A stretch of 12,946 nucleotides of DNA from JAQYVZ01 sp035269105 (GCA_035269105.1 DATFJP010000200.1:1-12946), one strand, 5' to 3'. Counted from the first letter of the stretch, positions 1 to 8,119 are shown. Made by a program: numbers and translations. The notes: generated from the sequence alone by a model not told the origin.

Positions 1-90
1 TGCAATTATGGCAGATTTCATATTATTCAATTGGGGCGGTAGAAATTGGCCAATTTGACTGGTGTCCTGTATTTCCTGCAATGTAAGAAA

Positions 91-115
91 AGCCCGCCGA
101 TGGTGCCGGCGGGCT
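91..115 (-). terminator. Intrinsic terminator hairpin, probably bidirectional
   Basis: A perfect 9-bp stem (91-99 with 107-115, AGCCCGCCG/CGGCGGGCT) closes a 7-nt loop. Read on the minus strand, the stem is followed at once by TTTTCTT, a good U-tract, so it best fits the end of the minus-strand gene whose stop codon lies 140 nt away at 255. On the plus strand it is followed only by CTTTG, which is weaker but could still stop a transcript entering from the left edge. Confidence 0.65.
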
Positions 116-146
116 CTTTGCGTGCAATAAGTGGTAACATAGGAAC

Positions 147-186
147 AACAGCCCGCCTGGATTCCACGCGGGCTGTTATGTTTTAA
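147..186 (+). terminator. Second intrinsic terminator hairpin
   Basis: A perfect 10-bp stem (147-156 with 168-177, AACAGCCCGC/GCGGGCTGTT) closes an 11-nt loop and is followed on the plus strand by ATGTTTTAAAA. It shares the GCCCGC/GCGGGC core with the hairpin at 91-115. It is probably the plus-direction partner of that terminator, isolating the DUF6448 gene from whatever lies left of the window. Confidence 0.55.
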
Positions 187-254
187 AAACCTACTATGCA
201 CAAACAATCAACTTTTCACGTTCATTGGCGGCATTAACTAGGTTTACCATCTGG

Positions 255-887
255 TTAATGACCATGTTCTCCAGCAGCATTAGAACCTGCCCCGCCATGG
301 TGGGCTGCATTCCCCTTGATCAAGCCATGGAGTCCTTCGACGTAGTGAGTGAAGACCACATATGACTCCACAAATTCACGCCCCTGCGACACACTGTCAT
401 TCGCATGCTTCTGGTTTTCGTAAGCATGGCCGAAACGTTCCCGAATGCCTTTGGCCATCGCGTTAGTTAACACGTTGACCAGTTTATCGACGGATCCGCC
501 TCCCAGAGCCTGATCAGCCAAGGCAACAGCCGGATCGATTGCAGCACCAGGCTTCAGCCCTGTATAAGGGGCTCCTTCGCCGGCACGATGAATACGGACC
601 AGAGTCTCAAAGAAATACATGTCGGCAAATTCTTTGGCTTCAGGGCCCAGAGTGCGCACGGCGAGAGTCTTTTCAAATGCCGCCTGGATGTCCTTCTCTT
701 CCTCAGCACGAACCCATTTGAGCAGTGGCGTAACATCACCTTTGTCCAGCGCGACTCGGGCTGTTTCGACCACCGGGCCATCCAAGGTGTCACAGTGAGC
801 CAAAGCGCTAATTGGGGCAGCTAATAGGGTCGTCAGCAATACTGTCCCCGCCACAATTCCTTTGAGCATTTTTTTCGAAGCTTTCAT
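255..887 (-). CDS. Secreted DUF6448 family protein with His-rich C-terminus
   Basis: A 210-aa exported protein of unknown function that I recognise as DUF6448. ATG at 887 is chosen because GAGGAGG lies 6 nt upstream; the frame stays open 9 codons further, without a better site. Residues 1-30 form a classical signal peptide (KASKK, hydrophobic 10-26, cleavage after ALA at 30). The predicted mature protein therefore begins with His31-Cys32 in HCDTLDGPVV, the family's hallmark. Other typical blocks are FEKTLAVRTLGPEAKEFADM (71-90) and VRIHRAGEGAPYTGLKP (97-113). Histidines recur at 100, 154, 161, 181 and 187, and the tail (192-210) contains HH and HGH. A periplasmic metal-related role is possible, but it is my inference. 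The gene is divergent from the ECF sigma operon across a 194-bp gap, which suggests but does not prove shared regulation. Confidence 0.88.
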   Translation of the reverse strand: MKASKKMLKGIVAGTVLLTTLLAAPISALAHCDTLDGPVVETARVALDKGDVTPLLKWVRAEEEKDIQAAFEKTLAVRTLGPEAKEFADMYFFETLVRIHRAGEGAPYTGLKPGAAIDPAVALADQALGGGSVDKLVNVLTNAMAKGIRERFGHAYENQKHANDSVSQGREFVESYVVFTHYVEGLHGLIKGNAAHHGGAGSNAAGEHGH

Positions 888-966
888 CTTGTCCTCCTCG
901 AGTGTGAGTTGCATGTGCCTTTACTCACTAGAACGTGGAAGGATCGCTTTTGTGACAGAAAAAATT

Positions 967-995
967 ATGGTAAGCACCATTCTTTTTAATTTCAA
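967..995 (-). promoter_or_regulatory. Candidate promoter of the DUF6448 gene
   Basis: On the minus strand TTGAAA (990-995) is followed after exactly 17 nt by TACCAT (967-972). This is an acceptable sigma-70-like pair about 80 nt before the ATG at 887. The -10 matches consensus at 4 of 6 positions, so the call is tentative. The same gap could instead hold an ECF-type promoter. Confidence 0.35.
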
Positions 996-1034
996 AGGGT
1001 TATCATGTAAAAAAATATGGATGTCACGAATCTC

Positions 1035-1043
1035 TGCTATCAT
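1035..1043 (+). promoter_or_regulatory. Candidate extended -10 promoter of the sigma factor operon
   Basis: TGCTATCAT fits an extended -10 (TGnTATnAT) 38 nt before the TTG start at 1082. No convincing -35 hexamer lies 16-18 nt upstream. A second AT-rich -10-like stretch, TATAGAAT, lies at 1051-1058. Either could serve; the choice is weak. Confidence 0.3.
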
Positions 1044-1081
1044 GCGTACTTATAGAATAAAGAGGGAAAGGTGAACTGAAA

Positions 1082-1630
1082 TTGACTGATGAGGAACTCA
1101 TGCGAGCCTATGCCGAAGGTGATATGGAGGCCTTTGAAGCTTTGTATCAGCGCCATAAAGGGCGCATCTATGGTTTCTTGATGAAAAAGTTAAAGAACCA
1201 GACCGAGGCGGAAGAGGTGTTCCAGACCATTTTCAGCAAGCTGCATATCGCCAGAAAAAAATACCGGCAAGACATCCCCTTTCTGCCCTGGGTTTTCACC
1301 ATCGCCCGGAATGCCCTGGTCGACCATATCAGAAAGCGGGATGCCTACCAGAAACATGTTACGACCTCGGAGCTGGCTGTGGAAACCTATGCCGAGCGAG
1401 CAGAATCAGAGCCTGCCGGCCAATTTGAAATCACAGGACTTTCCAGTTTGACTGAAAGCCAGCGCCAGGCTCTGGATTACCGCTTTAACCAGGGGTTGTC
1501 CTTTGCTGAGATCGCCGAGGAGATGCAGACCTCAGCAGATAACTCGCGACAAATCATCAGTCGGGCGATTCGCAAGCTGCGCAAATTGATGGTGGGTAAG
1601 GAGATTGACCATGAAAAAAACTACAAGTGA
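1082..1630 (+). CDS. ECF-type RNA polymerase sigma factor
   Basis: A 182-aa sigma-70 family factor of the extracytoplasmic-function group, which redirects RNA polymerase to a small regulon. The region 2 domain spans about 5-86: the N-terminal DEELMRAYAEGDMEAFEALY pattern, then the core-binding helices and LPWVFTIARNALVDHIRKRD (68-87). After a linker (88-117), region 4 (118-170) ends in a helix-turn-helix with GLSFAEIAEEM and SRAIRKLRKL. TTG at 1082 is preferred because it keeps the conserved DEELM start and has AAGGTG 9 nt upstream. An ATG at 1100 with GAGG 5 nt before it is a real alternative, giving 176 aa. The 3' end overlaps the next gene by 20 nt, typical of a sigma factor and its membrane regulator. 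GC content is lower than in genes after 2390. The regulated genes are not known; the divergent DUF6448 gene is an obvious candidate. Confidence 0.9.
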   Translation: MTDEELMRAYAEGDMEAFEALYQRHKGRIYGFLMKKLKNQTEAEEVFQTIFSKLHIARKKYRQDIPFLPWVFTIARNALVDHIRKRDAYQKHVTTSELAVETYAERAESEPAGQFEITGLSSLTESQRQALDYRFNQGLSFAEIAEEMQTSADNSRQIISRAIRKLRKLMVGKEIDHEKNYK

Positions 1631-2144
1631 ACATGAGCTGCGACAGGAATTTGTCGATTTTATAGAAACCAAGCCGGTTTCCCCAGGCAAACACGTGGAT
1701 CAGGCTATCCTGGCCAAAGTGAGAAATGATCTCCAGCCTGCCTTGTGGAGGGTCTATGGAAAATTCACTCTTGTTCAAGCTGCCGCGGGATTTGCGACAC
1801 TCGCCGTTTGCCCGCAGTTTGGTTTAGGTTTTGGCCAGCATGAATTCCTTCATGCCCTGCATTCAACAACGCCATCGGCTATCTACTATTTTCTTTGCGG
1901 CCTGTTTTTCGTCGTGCTGGGTGCAGCCTTGGCTGGACTGATATTGAGTCGAGAGGAAATCCGTGCCGTCTACAATAGCAAATATGTCTATTTTTTCGGG
2001 TACAGCGTTCTCGCCTATCTCATTTTTGTTGCGTTGGGGGCAGAGGCCTTTGTCGTGAGTTCGTTGGTCTGGATAGTCGGAGCGTTATTGGGAAATATCC
2101 TCGGATTTGGGACAATCGTCAGGCTGCGGGAGGCATTCGGCTGA
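1611..2144 (+). CDS. Four-helix integral membrane protein, putative anti-sigma factor
   Basis: A 177-aa protein that I cannot assign to a named family. ATG at 1611 is chosen because TAAGGAG lies 7 nt upstream, inside the sigma gene; an in-frame TTG at 1605 has poor spacing. Residues 1-48 are hydrophilic and helical, probably cytoplasmic. Hydrophobic segments follow at about 50-68, 90-112, 124-143 and 147-169. The loop between helices 1 and 2 contains C67 (CPQFG), H77, H81 and H84, and C96 lies in helix 2. The 20-nt overlap with the ECF sigma gene argues for translational coupling and a 1:1 product ratio, as expected for an anti-sigma factor. There is no canonical ZAS zinc motif (HxxxCxxC) in the N-terminal part, so any anti-sigma role would be of another type. 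Function is inferred from position and topology only. Confidence 0.75.
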   Translation: MKKTTSEHELRQEFVDFIETKPVSPGKHVDQAILAKVRNDLQPALWRVYGKFTLVQAAAGFATLAVCPQFGLGFGQHEFLHALHSTTPSAIYYFLCGLFFVVLGAALAGLILSREEIRAVYNSKYVYFFGYSVLAYLIFVALGAEAFVVSSLVWIVGALLGNILGFGTIVRLREAFG

Positions 2145-2390
2145 AAAGGGTCGCTAGATAAACCGAAATCAATTGGCCCAATGCCTGATTAACCCTCTTG
2201 CTTTATTTTGGGGTCAAAAGGCCTTCAGGATAGAAGAGGGCTTATTAGTTCTGATTTCAAGGATTCAACAGTAAGTTCCCATTTTGGCGTTGAACTTCTG
2301 GCCAACTTAAATTTTCGTTTTCAACAGTGGATTCCAAATAGCCCTTTTTTAAACCGAATTATTCAGGACGGTAGACCCCTCTGCCCCTGT
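2145..2390. other. Convergent intergenic region, AT-rich
   Basis: This gap separates the convergent membrane-protein gene and the aminotransferase gene. A possible weak hairpin pairs CCCTCTT (2193-2199) with AAGAGGG (2234-2240) across a 34-nt loop. TTCAACAGT occurs twice (2264-2272 and 2320-2328), probably by chance. No convincing intrinsic terminator or gene is visible. Base composition changes from moderate to high GC at the right end. Confidence 0.4.
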
Positions 2391-3575
2391 TCAGGCGCTG
2401 CCTCGCCTGCCGGAGCCCCGACCTTGCAGGTAACCTCCGATCCGGTCAATGGCCCGTTCGATGTTCTCGACGGAGTTTGCATAAGAGAAACGCAGAAAGC
2501 CCTCCGCCCCCTCACCGAAATCGATCCCGGGTGTGACTGCGACACCGGTCGCCTCCAGGATCTCTTTGGCCAGTGCCAGGGAGTCCCCGCAAATGTGGCG
2601 GGCATCAGCAAGAACGTAGAAGGCACCGGCCGGGTGGGTGCGAACGCGCAGCCCGATTGCTTCCAGGTGTCGGATCATCACCCGGCGCCGGTGATCGTAT
2701 TCGGCGCGCATGCGGTCGACATAAGGCTGCCCTTGCTGCAGCGCCGCCACCCCCGCCAACTGCACAAAGCTGTTGGCGCTGATCAGAACGTTCTGGTGAA
2801 ACGTCTGCAGCGTGCGCATCGCCTGCCGGGGGGCGATCAGGTAGCCGAGCCGCCAGCCGGTCATGGCGTAGGCTTTGGAGAAGCCGCCGAGCACGAAGGC
2901 CTGGTCGGTGTATTCGAGGATGCTGTGCTCCTCCCCCTCATAGGTCAGTCCGTGGTAGATTTCGTCGCTGACAACCGGGACCGGGAGTCTGGCCAGTTGC
3001 TCGAGTTCCCGGCCCGAAAGAACCGAGCCGGCGGGGTTGGCCGGCGAGTTGATCAGCAGCGCCCGGGTCCGCTCGTTCAGGGCCTCTTCGACGGTATCGA
3101 AGCGCGGCTGGAAGCCGTCCTCGGCTCTGGTTCTGATGAAGCGCGGGATGCCGCCGACGAAGCGGACGAAATTGGGATAGCAGGCGTAGCAGGGGTCGGT
3201 CAGGATCACTTCGTCGCCGACGTCGCAGAGAGCGGCGAACAGCAGCAGCATCAAGGGGCTGGTGCCGGAAGAGACGATAATCTGCTCCGGCGCCACGCTG
3301 ACCCCGTAACGTTCCCGGTAGTGGTCCGCCAGGGCCCGGCGCAGTTCGATTCGCCCCAGGGAGTGCGTATAGCGGGTTTCTCCCGCCGCCATGGCCTGGC
3401 GCGCCGCCTCGAGCACCGGTTCGGGGGTGGCGAAGTCCGGTTCACCCAGGCAGAGGTAGATGATTTCGCGGCCGGACAGCTCCAGTTCCTTGGCCCTTTC
3501 CATGATTTCCATGGCGAGAAAGGGTGTGATCTGCGTGGTGCGAGCGGCCAGGCGGAGCGGCGTTTTGGAGAGCAT
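2391..3575 (-). CDS. PLP-dependent class I aminotransferase
   Basis: A 394-aa fold-type I aminotransferase of the aspartate aminotransferase superfamily (class I/II), normal length. It should transfer an amino group between an amino acid and a 2-oxo acid in the cytoplasm. Visible features include LCLGEPDFATPE (41-52), the phosphate-binding SSGTSP (102-107), N180 in SPANPAGS, D204 in SDEIY, the Schiff-base lysine K234 in GGFSKAYAMTGWRLGY, and R362 (FLRFSYA), which should bind the substrate carboxylate. ATG at 3575 is preferred over a start 13 codons upstream because GAGGAA lies 6 nt before it. The substrate cannot be read from sequence, and neighbours do not form a clear biosynthetic pathway. 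It is divergent from the DUF255 gene and has its own likely promoter at 3616-3644. Confidence 0.93.
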   Translation of the reverse strand: MLSKTPLRLAARTTQITPFLAMEIMERAKELELSGREIIYLCLGEPDFATPEPVLEAARQAMAAGETRYTHSLGRIELRRALADHYRERYGVSVAPEQIIVSSGTSPLMLLLFAALCDVGDEVILTDPCYACYPNFVRFVGGIPRFIRTRAEDGFQPRFDTVEEALNERTRALLINSPANPAGSVLSGRELEQLARLPVPVVSDEIYHGLTYEGEEHSILEYTDQAFVLGGFSKAYAMTGWRLGYLIAPRQAMRTLQTFHQNVLISANSFVQLAGVAALQQGQPYVDRMRAEYDHRRRVMIRHLEAIGLRVRTHPAGAFYVLADARHICGDSLALAKEILEATGVAVTPGIDFGEGAEGFLRFSYANSVENIERAIDRIGGYLQGRGSGRRGSA

Positions 3576-3615
3576 GGCAATTCCTCGACAGGGGCAGGAC
3601 AGGGTTGCAGACATC

Positions 3616-3644
3616 TTTGTACACTCTCAAAGCCGTGGTTTCAA
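3616..3644 (-). promoter_or_regulatory. Candidate sigma-70 promoter of the aminotransferase gene
   Basis: On the minus strand TTGAAA (3639-3644) and TACAAA (3616-3621) are separated by exactly 17 nt. The -10 ends 40 nt before the ATG at 3575, a suitable leader length. Confidence 0.45.
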
Positions 3645-3668
3645 CCGCCAAGTGCGTGACCGGATTCG

Positions 3669-3697
3669 AGTTGGGCCCACGGTGCCGAACCCCAACT
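3669..3697. repeat. Inverted repeat between divergent genes
   Basis: AGTTGGG (3669-3675) and CCCAACT (3691-3697) form perfect 7-bp arms across a 15-nt loop. They lie about 25 bp outside the -35 of the proposed aminotransferase promoter and 70 bp before the DUF255 start. It could be an operator for either gene or a chance hairpin; the sequence does not decide. Confidence 0.3.
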
Positions 3698-3767
3698 GGA
3701 TATTGCCTCTTTTTTGGTTATGCTTTTGAGACGTAATGATAAAAGCTCTTTCCAACAGCGAGGCCTC

Positions 3768-5882
<2,115 letters not shown>

Positions 5883-5909
5883 AAGGCGGATGATCTTGCG
5901 GTAAAGTTC

Positions 5910-5935
5910 TTGCTGAACCGCAGCAATCGTTATTT
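5910..5935 (+). terminator. Weak hairpin between DUF255 gene and rdx gene
   Basis: TTGCTG (5910-5915) pairs with CAGCAA (5921-5926) over a 5-nt loop and is followed by TCGTTATTTT. TGCGGT (5897-5902)/ACCGCA (5917-5922) is an overlapping, mutually exclusive alternative. It may act as a partial terminator or attenuator that lowers expression of the downstream three genes. It is too weak to call a full terminator. Confidence 0.3.
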
Positions 5936-5951
5936 TGGAAAGGAATCATTT

Positions 5952-6179
5952 ATGAAAGTCAGCATCGAATATTGCAGTGAGTGCGACTATCGACCCAAGG
6001 CTGCCAGTCTGGCAGAACGGCTCGAAAAGGATTTTAATGCCGAAGTGGAACTGGTCCCTGCCCATGGTGGTGTTTTCGAGGTGATCGTCGATGACGACCG
6101 CATGTTTTCCAAACGTATTTCCGGGGATTTCCCCGATGAGGATCGTCTGGTCGCCGACATCCGGGCCCGTATGCCGTGA
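5952..6179 (+). CDS. Rdx (SelT/SelW/SelH) family thioredoxin-fold protein, Cys form
   Basis: A 75-aa protein that I assign to the Rdx/SelW-like family: a small cytosolic thioredoxin-like fold with a redox CxxC or CxxU motif near the N-terminus. Here it is EYC8-S-E-C11-DYRPKAASL, encoded by TGC AGT GAG TGC. Both positions are cysteine and there is no in-frame TGA before the end. GGGVFEVIVD-type sequence (AHGGVFEVIVDDDRMFSKR, about 36-54) and FPDE near 59 fit the family's C-terminal half. ATG at 5952 has AAGGA about 8 nt upstream. The stop codon overlaps the GTG start of the next gene (GTGA). A thiol oxidoreductase or redox-sensing role is known for relatives, but the partner here is unknown. 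The DUF255 thioredoxin-domain gene upstream may be functionally linked. Confidence 0.82.
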   Translation: MKVSIEYCSECDYRPKAASLAERLEKDFNAEVELVPAHGGVFEVIVDDDRMFSKRISGDFPDEDRLVADIRARMP

Positions 6180-6499
6180 CCCTCAACGGGCCGGTTTCCT
6201 GCGTGTCGAACGCCGATTGGCAGGTCTACATGATCCTCTGTTCCGACGGTTCGCTCTATACCGGCATTACCACTCAGGTTGACCGGCGCTTCGCGGAGCA
6301 TGCCGCCGGCCGCGGCGCCCGTTTCTTCCGCGGGCGGCGGCCGCTCCGCGTCGTTTACCTCGAAAACGGCCATTCCCGCAGCAGCGCCGCGTGCCGGGAA
6401 TATGCCATCAAGCAGATGAGCCGCTCCGCCAAGCACGCCCTGATCGAAGGCTGGACGCTTGACTCTCCGATCGCCGACACCGGGATGGCCCCTGGATGA
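6176..6499 (+). CDS. GIY-YIG nuclease domain protein (YhbQ/UPF0213-like)
   Basis: A 107-aa single-domain member of the GIY-YIG superfamily, YhbQ/UPF0213 type, whose relatives are small nucleases of poorly defined DNA-repair or maintenance role. The motif reads V17-Y18-M19 ... Y28-T29-G30 within WQVYMILCSDGSLYTGITT. It is followed by R37 (VDRRFAEH), the RGRRPLRVVYLE strand (52-63), and E75 in the helix ACREYAIKQMSR, the expected metal-ligand position. GTG at 6176 is chosen because it overlaps the previous stop as GTGA and no ATG precedes the domain. The N-terminus (1-14) is an unconserved extension. The 3' end overlaps the next gene as ATGA, so translation of three consecutive genes is probably coupled. 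Confidence 0.88.
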   Translation: MTLNGPVSCVSNADWQVYMILCSDGSLYTGITTQVDRRFAEHAAGRGARFFRGRRPLRVVYLENGHSRSSAACREYAIKQMSRSAKHALIEGWTLDSPIADTGMAPG

Positions 6500-7479
6500 A
6501 TTCCGGGAGTTCGCGCGACATATCCGCCTTTCATCAGGATTCCGGGCCATACCGCCGCCCGCTGCCGCTGTGCAATGCCCACCTTGAGACAATCTGCCCC
6601 GCATTGCTGCGCCGTCCGCCCCAGCCGGCTTATCGCAGGGAGCGCATCTCGACCCTGGACGACGATTTTCTCGACCTGGATTGGATCAGAAACGGCCATG
6701 GACGGCTGGCGATTATTTCACACGGCCTGGAGGGGGACAGCCGCCGCGGCTACATGATCGGCATGGCCAATGCCTTGTGCCGCCGTGAATGGGATGTCCT
6801 GGCGTGGAACTTCCGTGGCTGCAGCGGTGAGATCAACCGGCAGCCCCGGTTCACCCATAATGGCTCGACCGACGATCTCGATCGGGTGGTCAGACATGCT
6901 GTCGATTCCGGGTATCGCCGCATCGTTCTGGTCGGCTTCAGTATGGGCGGCAACCTGAGTCTGGTCTACCTGGGGCGCGGCCCGGAAAACGTTCCGGCCG
7001 CCGTAAAAGCCGCGGTGGTTTTCTCGGTGCCCTGCGATCTGGCGGCCGGTGCCGAACAACTGGCGCTGCCTGCAAATCGACTCTACATGCACCGGTTCCT
7101 GCGCCTGATGAAACGCAAGGTTCGGATGCAGGCGCTCAATTTCCCCGATCTCTTCTCCATCGAAGGTTATGGCCGGCTGCAGACCTTCCACGATTTCGAC
7201 GGACGCTACACGGCGCCGCTGCACGGCTTTCGTGATGCCCATGACTATTGGACTCAGTCCAGCAGTCTCCGCTACCTGCCTGACATCCGTCTGCCGGTCT
7301 GGATCGTCAATGCCGCCAACGACCCATTTCTGGCCGAATCCTGTTTTCCCCATACCGACAACCCGCAGGTCAGCCTGCTGACGCCGGAGCATGGCGGGCA
7401 TTGCGGCTTCACCCGTTTCGGCCACGGCGGGGAATTCTGGTCGGAGCAGGTAGCGGCCGAACTGCTGAATCCTTTTTGA
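6496..7479 (+). CDS. Alpha/beta hydrolase, YheT/ABHD1 family
   Basis: A 327-aa cytosolic alpha/beta hydrolase of the YheT (UPF0017/ABHD1-3-like) family, full length for the family. The N-terminal CNAHLETICPALLRR (26-40) corresponds to the conserved NGHLQT block. HGLEG (76-80) provides the oxyanion loop. WNFRGCSGE (104-112) and the nucleophile S149 in VGFSMGGN follow. D276 in NAANDPF and H302 in EHGGHCGF complete the triad. Bacterial YheT proteins are regarded as esterases, but their natural substrate is not established. ATG at 6496 overlaps the GIY-YIG stop (ATGA). It ends the plus-strand cluster, and 97 nt then separate it from a second, unrelated hydrolase gene. No TM segment or signal peptide is visible. 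Confidence 0.9.
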   Translation: MNSGSSRDISAFHQDSGPYRRPLPLCNAHLETICPALLRRPPQPAYRRERISTLDDDFLDLDWIRNGHGRLAIISHGLEGDSRRGYMIGMANALCRREWDVLAWNFRGCSGEINRQPRFTHNGSTDDLDRVVRHAVDSGYRRIVLVGFSMGGNLSLVYLGRGPENVPAAVKAAVVFSVPCDLAAGAEQLALPANRLYMHRFLRLMKRKVRMQALNFPDLFSIEGYGRLQTFHDFDGRYTAPLHGFRDAHDYWTQSSSLRYLPDIRLPVWIVNAANDPFLAESCFPHTDNPQVSLLTPEHGGHCGFTRFGHGGEFWSEQVAAELLNPF

Positions 7480-7492
7480 ACCAACCTGCTGT

Positions 7493-7526
7493 TCGCACAC
7501 GATCATGCCGACTTGACTCTGTGCGA
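7493..7526. repeat. Inverted repeat in the leader of the yqiA-like operon
   Basis: TCGCACA (7493-7499) and TGTGCGA (7520-7526) are perfect 7-bp arms over a 20-nt loop. They lie just after the yheT-like stop and directly upstream of the extended -10 at 7540. This could be a weak terminator (no T-tract) or an operator covering the -35 area. Confidence 0.3.
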
Positions 7527-7539
7527 GCGGATCTCCCTG

Positions 7540-7548
7540 TGCTATAGT
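7540..7548 (+). promoter_or_regulatory. Extended -10 promoter of the yqiA-tlyA-ATPase-HIT operon
   Basis: TGCTATAGT is a near-consensus extended -10 (TGnTATAAT, one mismatch in the hexamer) placed 29 nt before the ATG at 7577. The only good -35 (TTGACT at 7513) is 24 nt away, too far, so the extended -10 is probably the main determinant. This marks a separate transcription start between the two plus-strand clusters. Confidence 0.5.
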
Positions 7549-7576
7549 CGGCGAAATTTCATCGAGGAGCCAGGTG

Positions 7577-8119
7577 ATGACCACGGTCTATTTTTCGCAT
7601 GGCAAAGAGAGCGGCCCCTGGGGACTGAAGATCCGGGTTCTGGCCAGGGTCGCTGAAAGGTTCGGCTGCCGCGTTGTCAGTCTTGACGAGCAAGACCAGC
7701 CAGACCCCGAGCAGCGGGTCCGGCGCCTGGTTGAACATGCCGGCGAACAGGAAAATTCATTAATTCTGGTCGGCTCGAGCATGGGCGGTTATGTGGCGGC
7801 TGTGGCCTCGGCGGTTCTGCGGCCGCGCGGACTCTTCCTGATGGCCCCAGCTATCGGCCTGCCCGGGTATGCTGTAACTGATCCTTGTCCGGCTGCGGAC
7901 GAGATGATGATCGTCCATGGCTGGGCGGACGAGGTGGTGCCGGTGCAGCCTGTCTTCGAGTTTGCCAGAGAGCGGCAATGCCCTTTCTGCCTGCTCGCCG
8001 ACGGCCACCGCCTGCAGGAACAGCTGCCGACCCTGGAGCGTTTGTTCCAGGACTTTCTGCGGCGCTGCCTTGAGGCGCCCGCCGTCGGGCGGCAGCAGAG
8101 GCTCCTGGCCTGTCTGTAA
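7577..8119 (+). CDS. YqiA/YcfP-like alpha/beta hydrolase (esterase)
   Basis: A 180-aa compact alpha/beta hydrolase of the YqiA/UPF0227 type. FSHGKESGPWGLK opens the protein (6-18), as in this family, with S68 as nucleophile in LVGSSMGGY, D118 in HGWADEVVPV, and H144 in ADGHRLQ forming the triad. Family members hydrolyse short acyl or thioester substrates in vitro, but a physiological role is not established. ATG at 7577 has GAGGAG 7 nt upstream; the GTG three bases earlier is too close. The C-terminal 15 residues (166-180) are unconserved. It is first in a plus-strand operon, 49 nt before tlyA. It is not closely related to the YheT-type hydrolase just upstream; the two differ in size and motifs. 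Confidence 0.85.
   Translation: MTTVYFSHGKESGPWGLKIRVLARVAERFGCRVVSLDEQDQPDPEQRVRRLVEHAGEQENSLILVGSSMGGYVAAVASAVLRPRGLFLMAPAIGLPGYAVTDPCPAADEMMIVHGWADEVVPVQPVFEFARERQCPFCLLADGHRLQEQLPTLERLFQDFLRRCLEAPAVGRQQRLLACL

Larger units (their letters stand above)
1..254. other. Intergenic segment, no supported gene
   Basis: Apart from the two hairpins at 91-115 and 147-177 nothing is supported here. One plus frame is open from base 3 to a TAA at 84-86, just before the first hairpin. It could be the last 27 codons of a gene entering from the left, but the peptide shows no recognisable motif. The stretch is AT-rich. Confidence 0.4.

Noticed and set aside
3..86. Possible C-terminal end of a plus-strand gene entering from the left
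   Set aside because: Only 27 codons, no motif, and other frames are also open nearby; evidence is insufficient to call a CDS.
2264..2328. TTCAACAGT direct repeat
   Set aside because: Two 9-bp copies in an AT-rich gap are compatible with chance and show no flanking similarity.
2208..3659. Long plus-strand open frame of 483 codons opposite the aminotransferase
   Set aside because: It is antisense to a gene with all catalytic motifs intact, has low-complexity Gly/Arg/Gln-rich sequence and no recognisable domain. High-GC codon bias creates such frames.
3707..3716. T-rich run after the 3669-3697 inverted repeat as a terminator
   Set aside because: The run starts about 10 nt after the stem and lies between divergent promoters where no transcript needs ending.
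7513..7548. TTGACT (7513) and TATAGT (7543) as a standard -35/-10 pair
   Set aside because: The spacer is 24 nt, outside the normal 15-19 nt, so only the extended -10 is reported.
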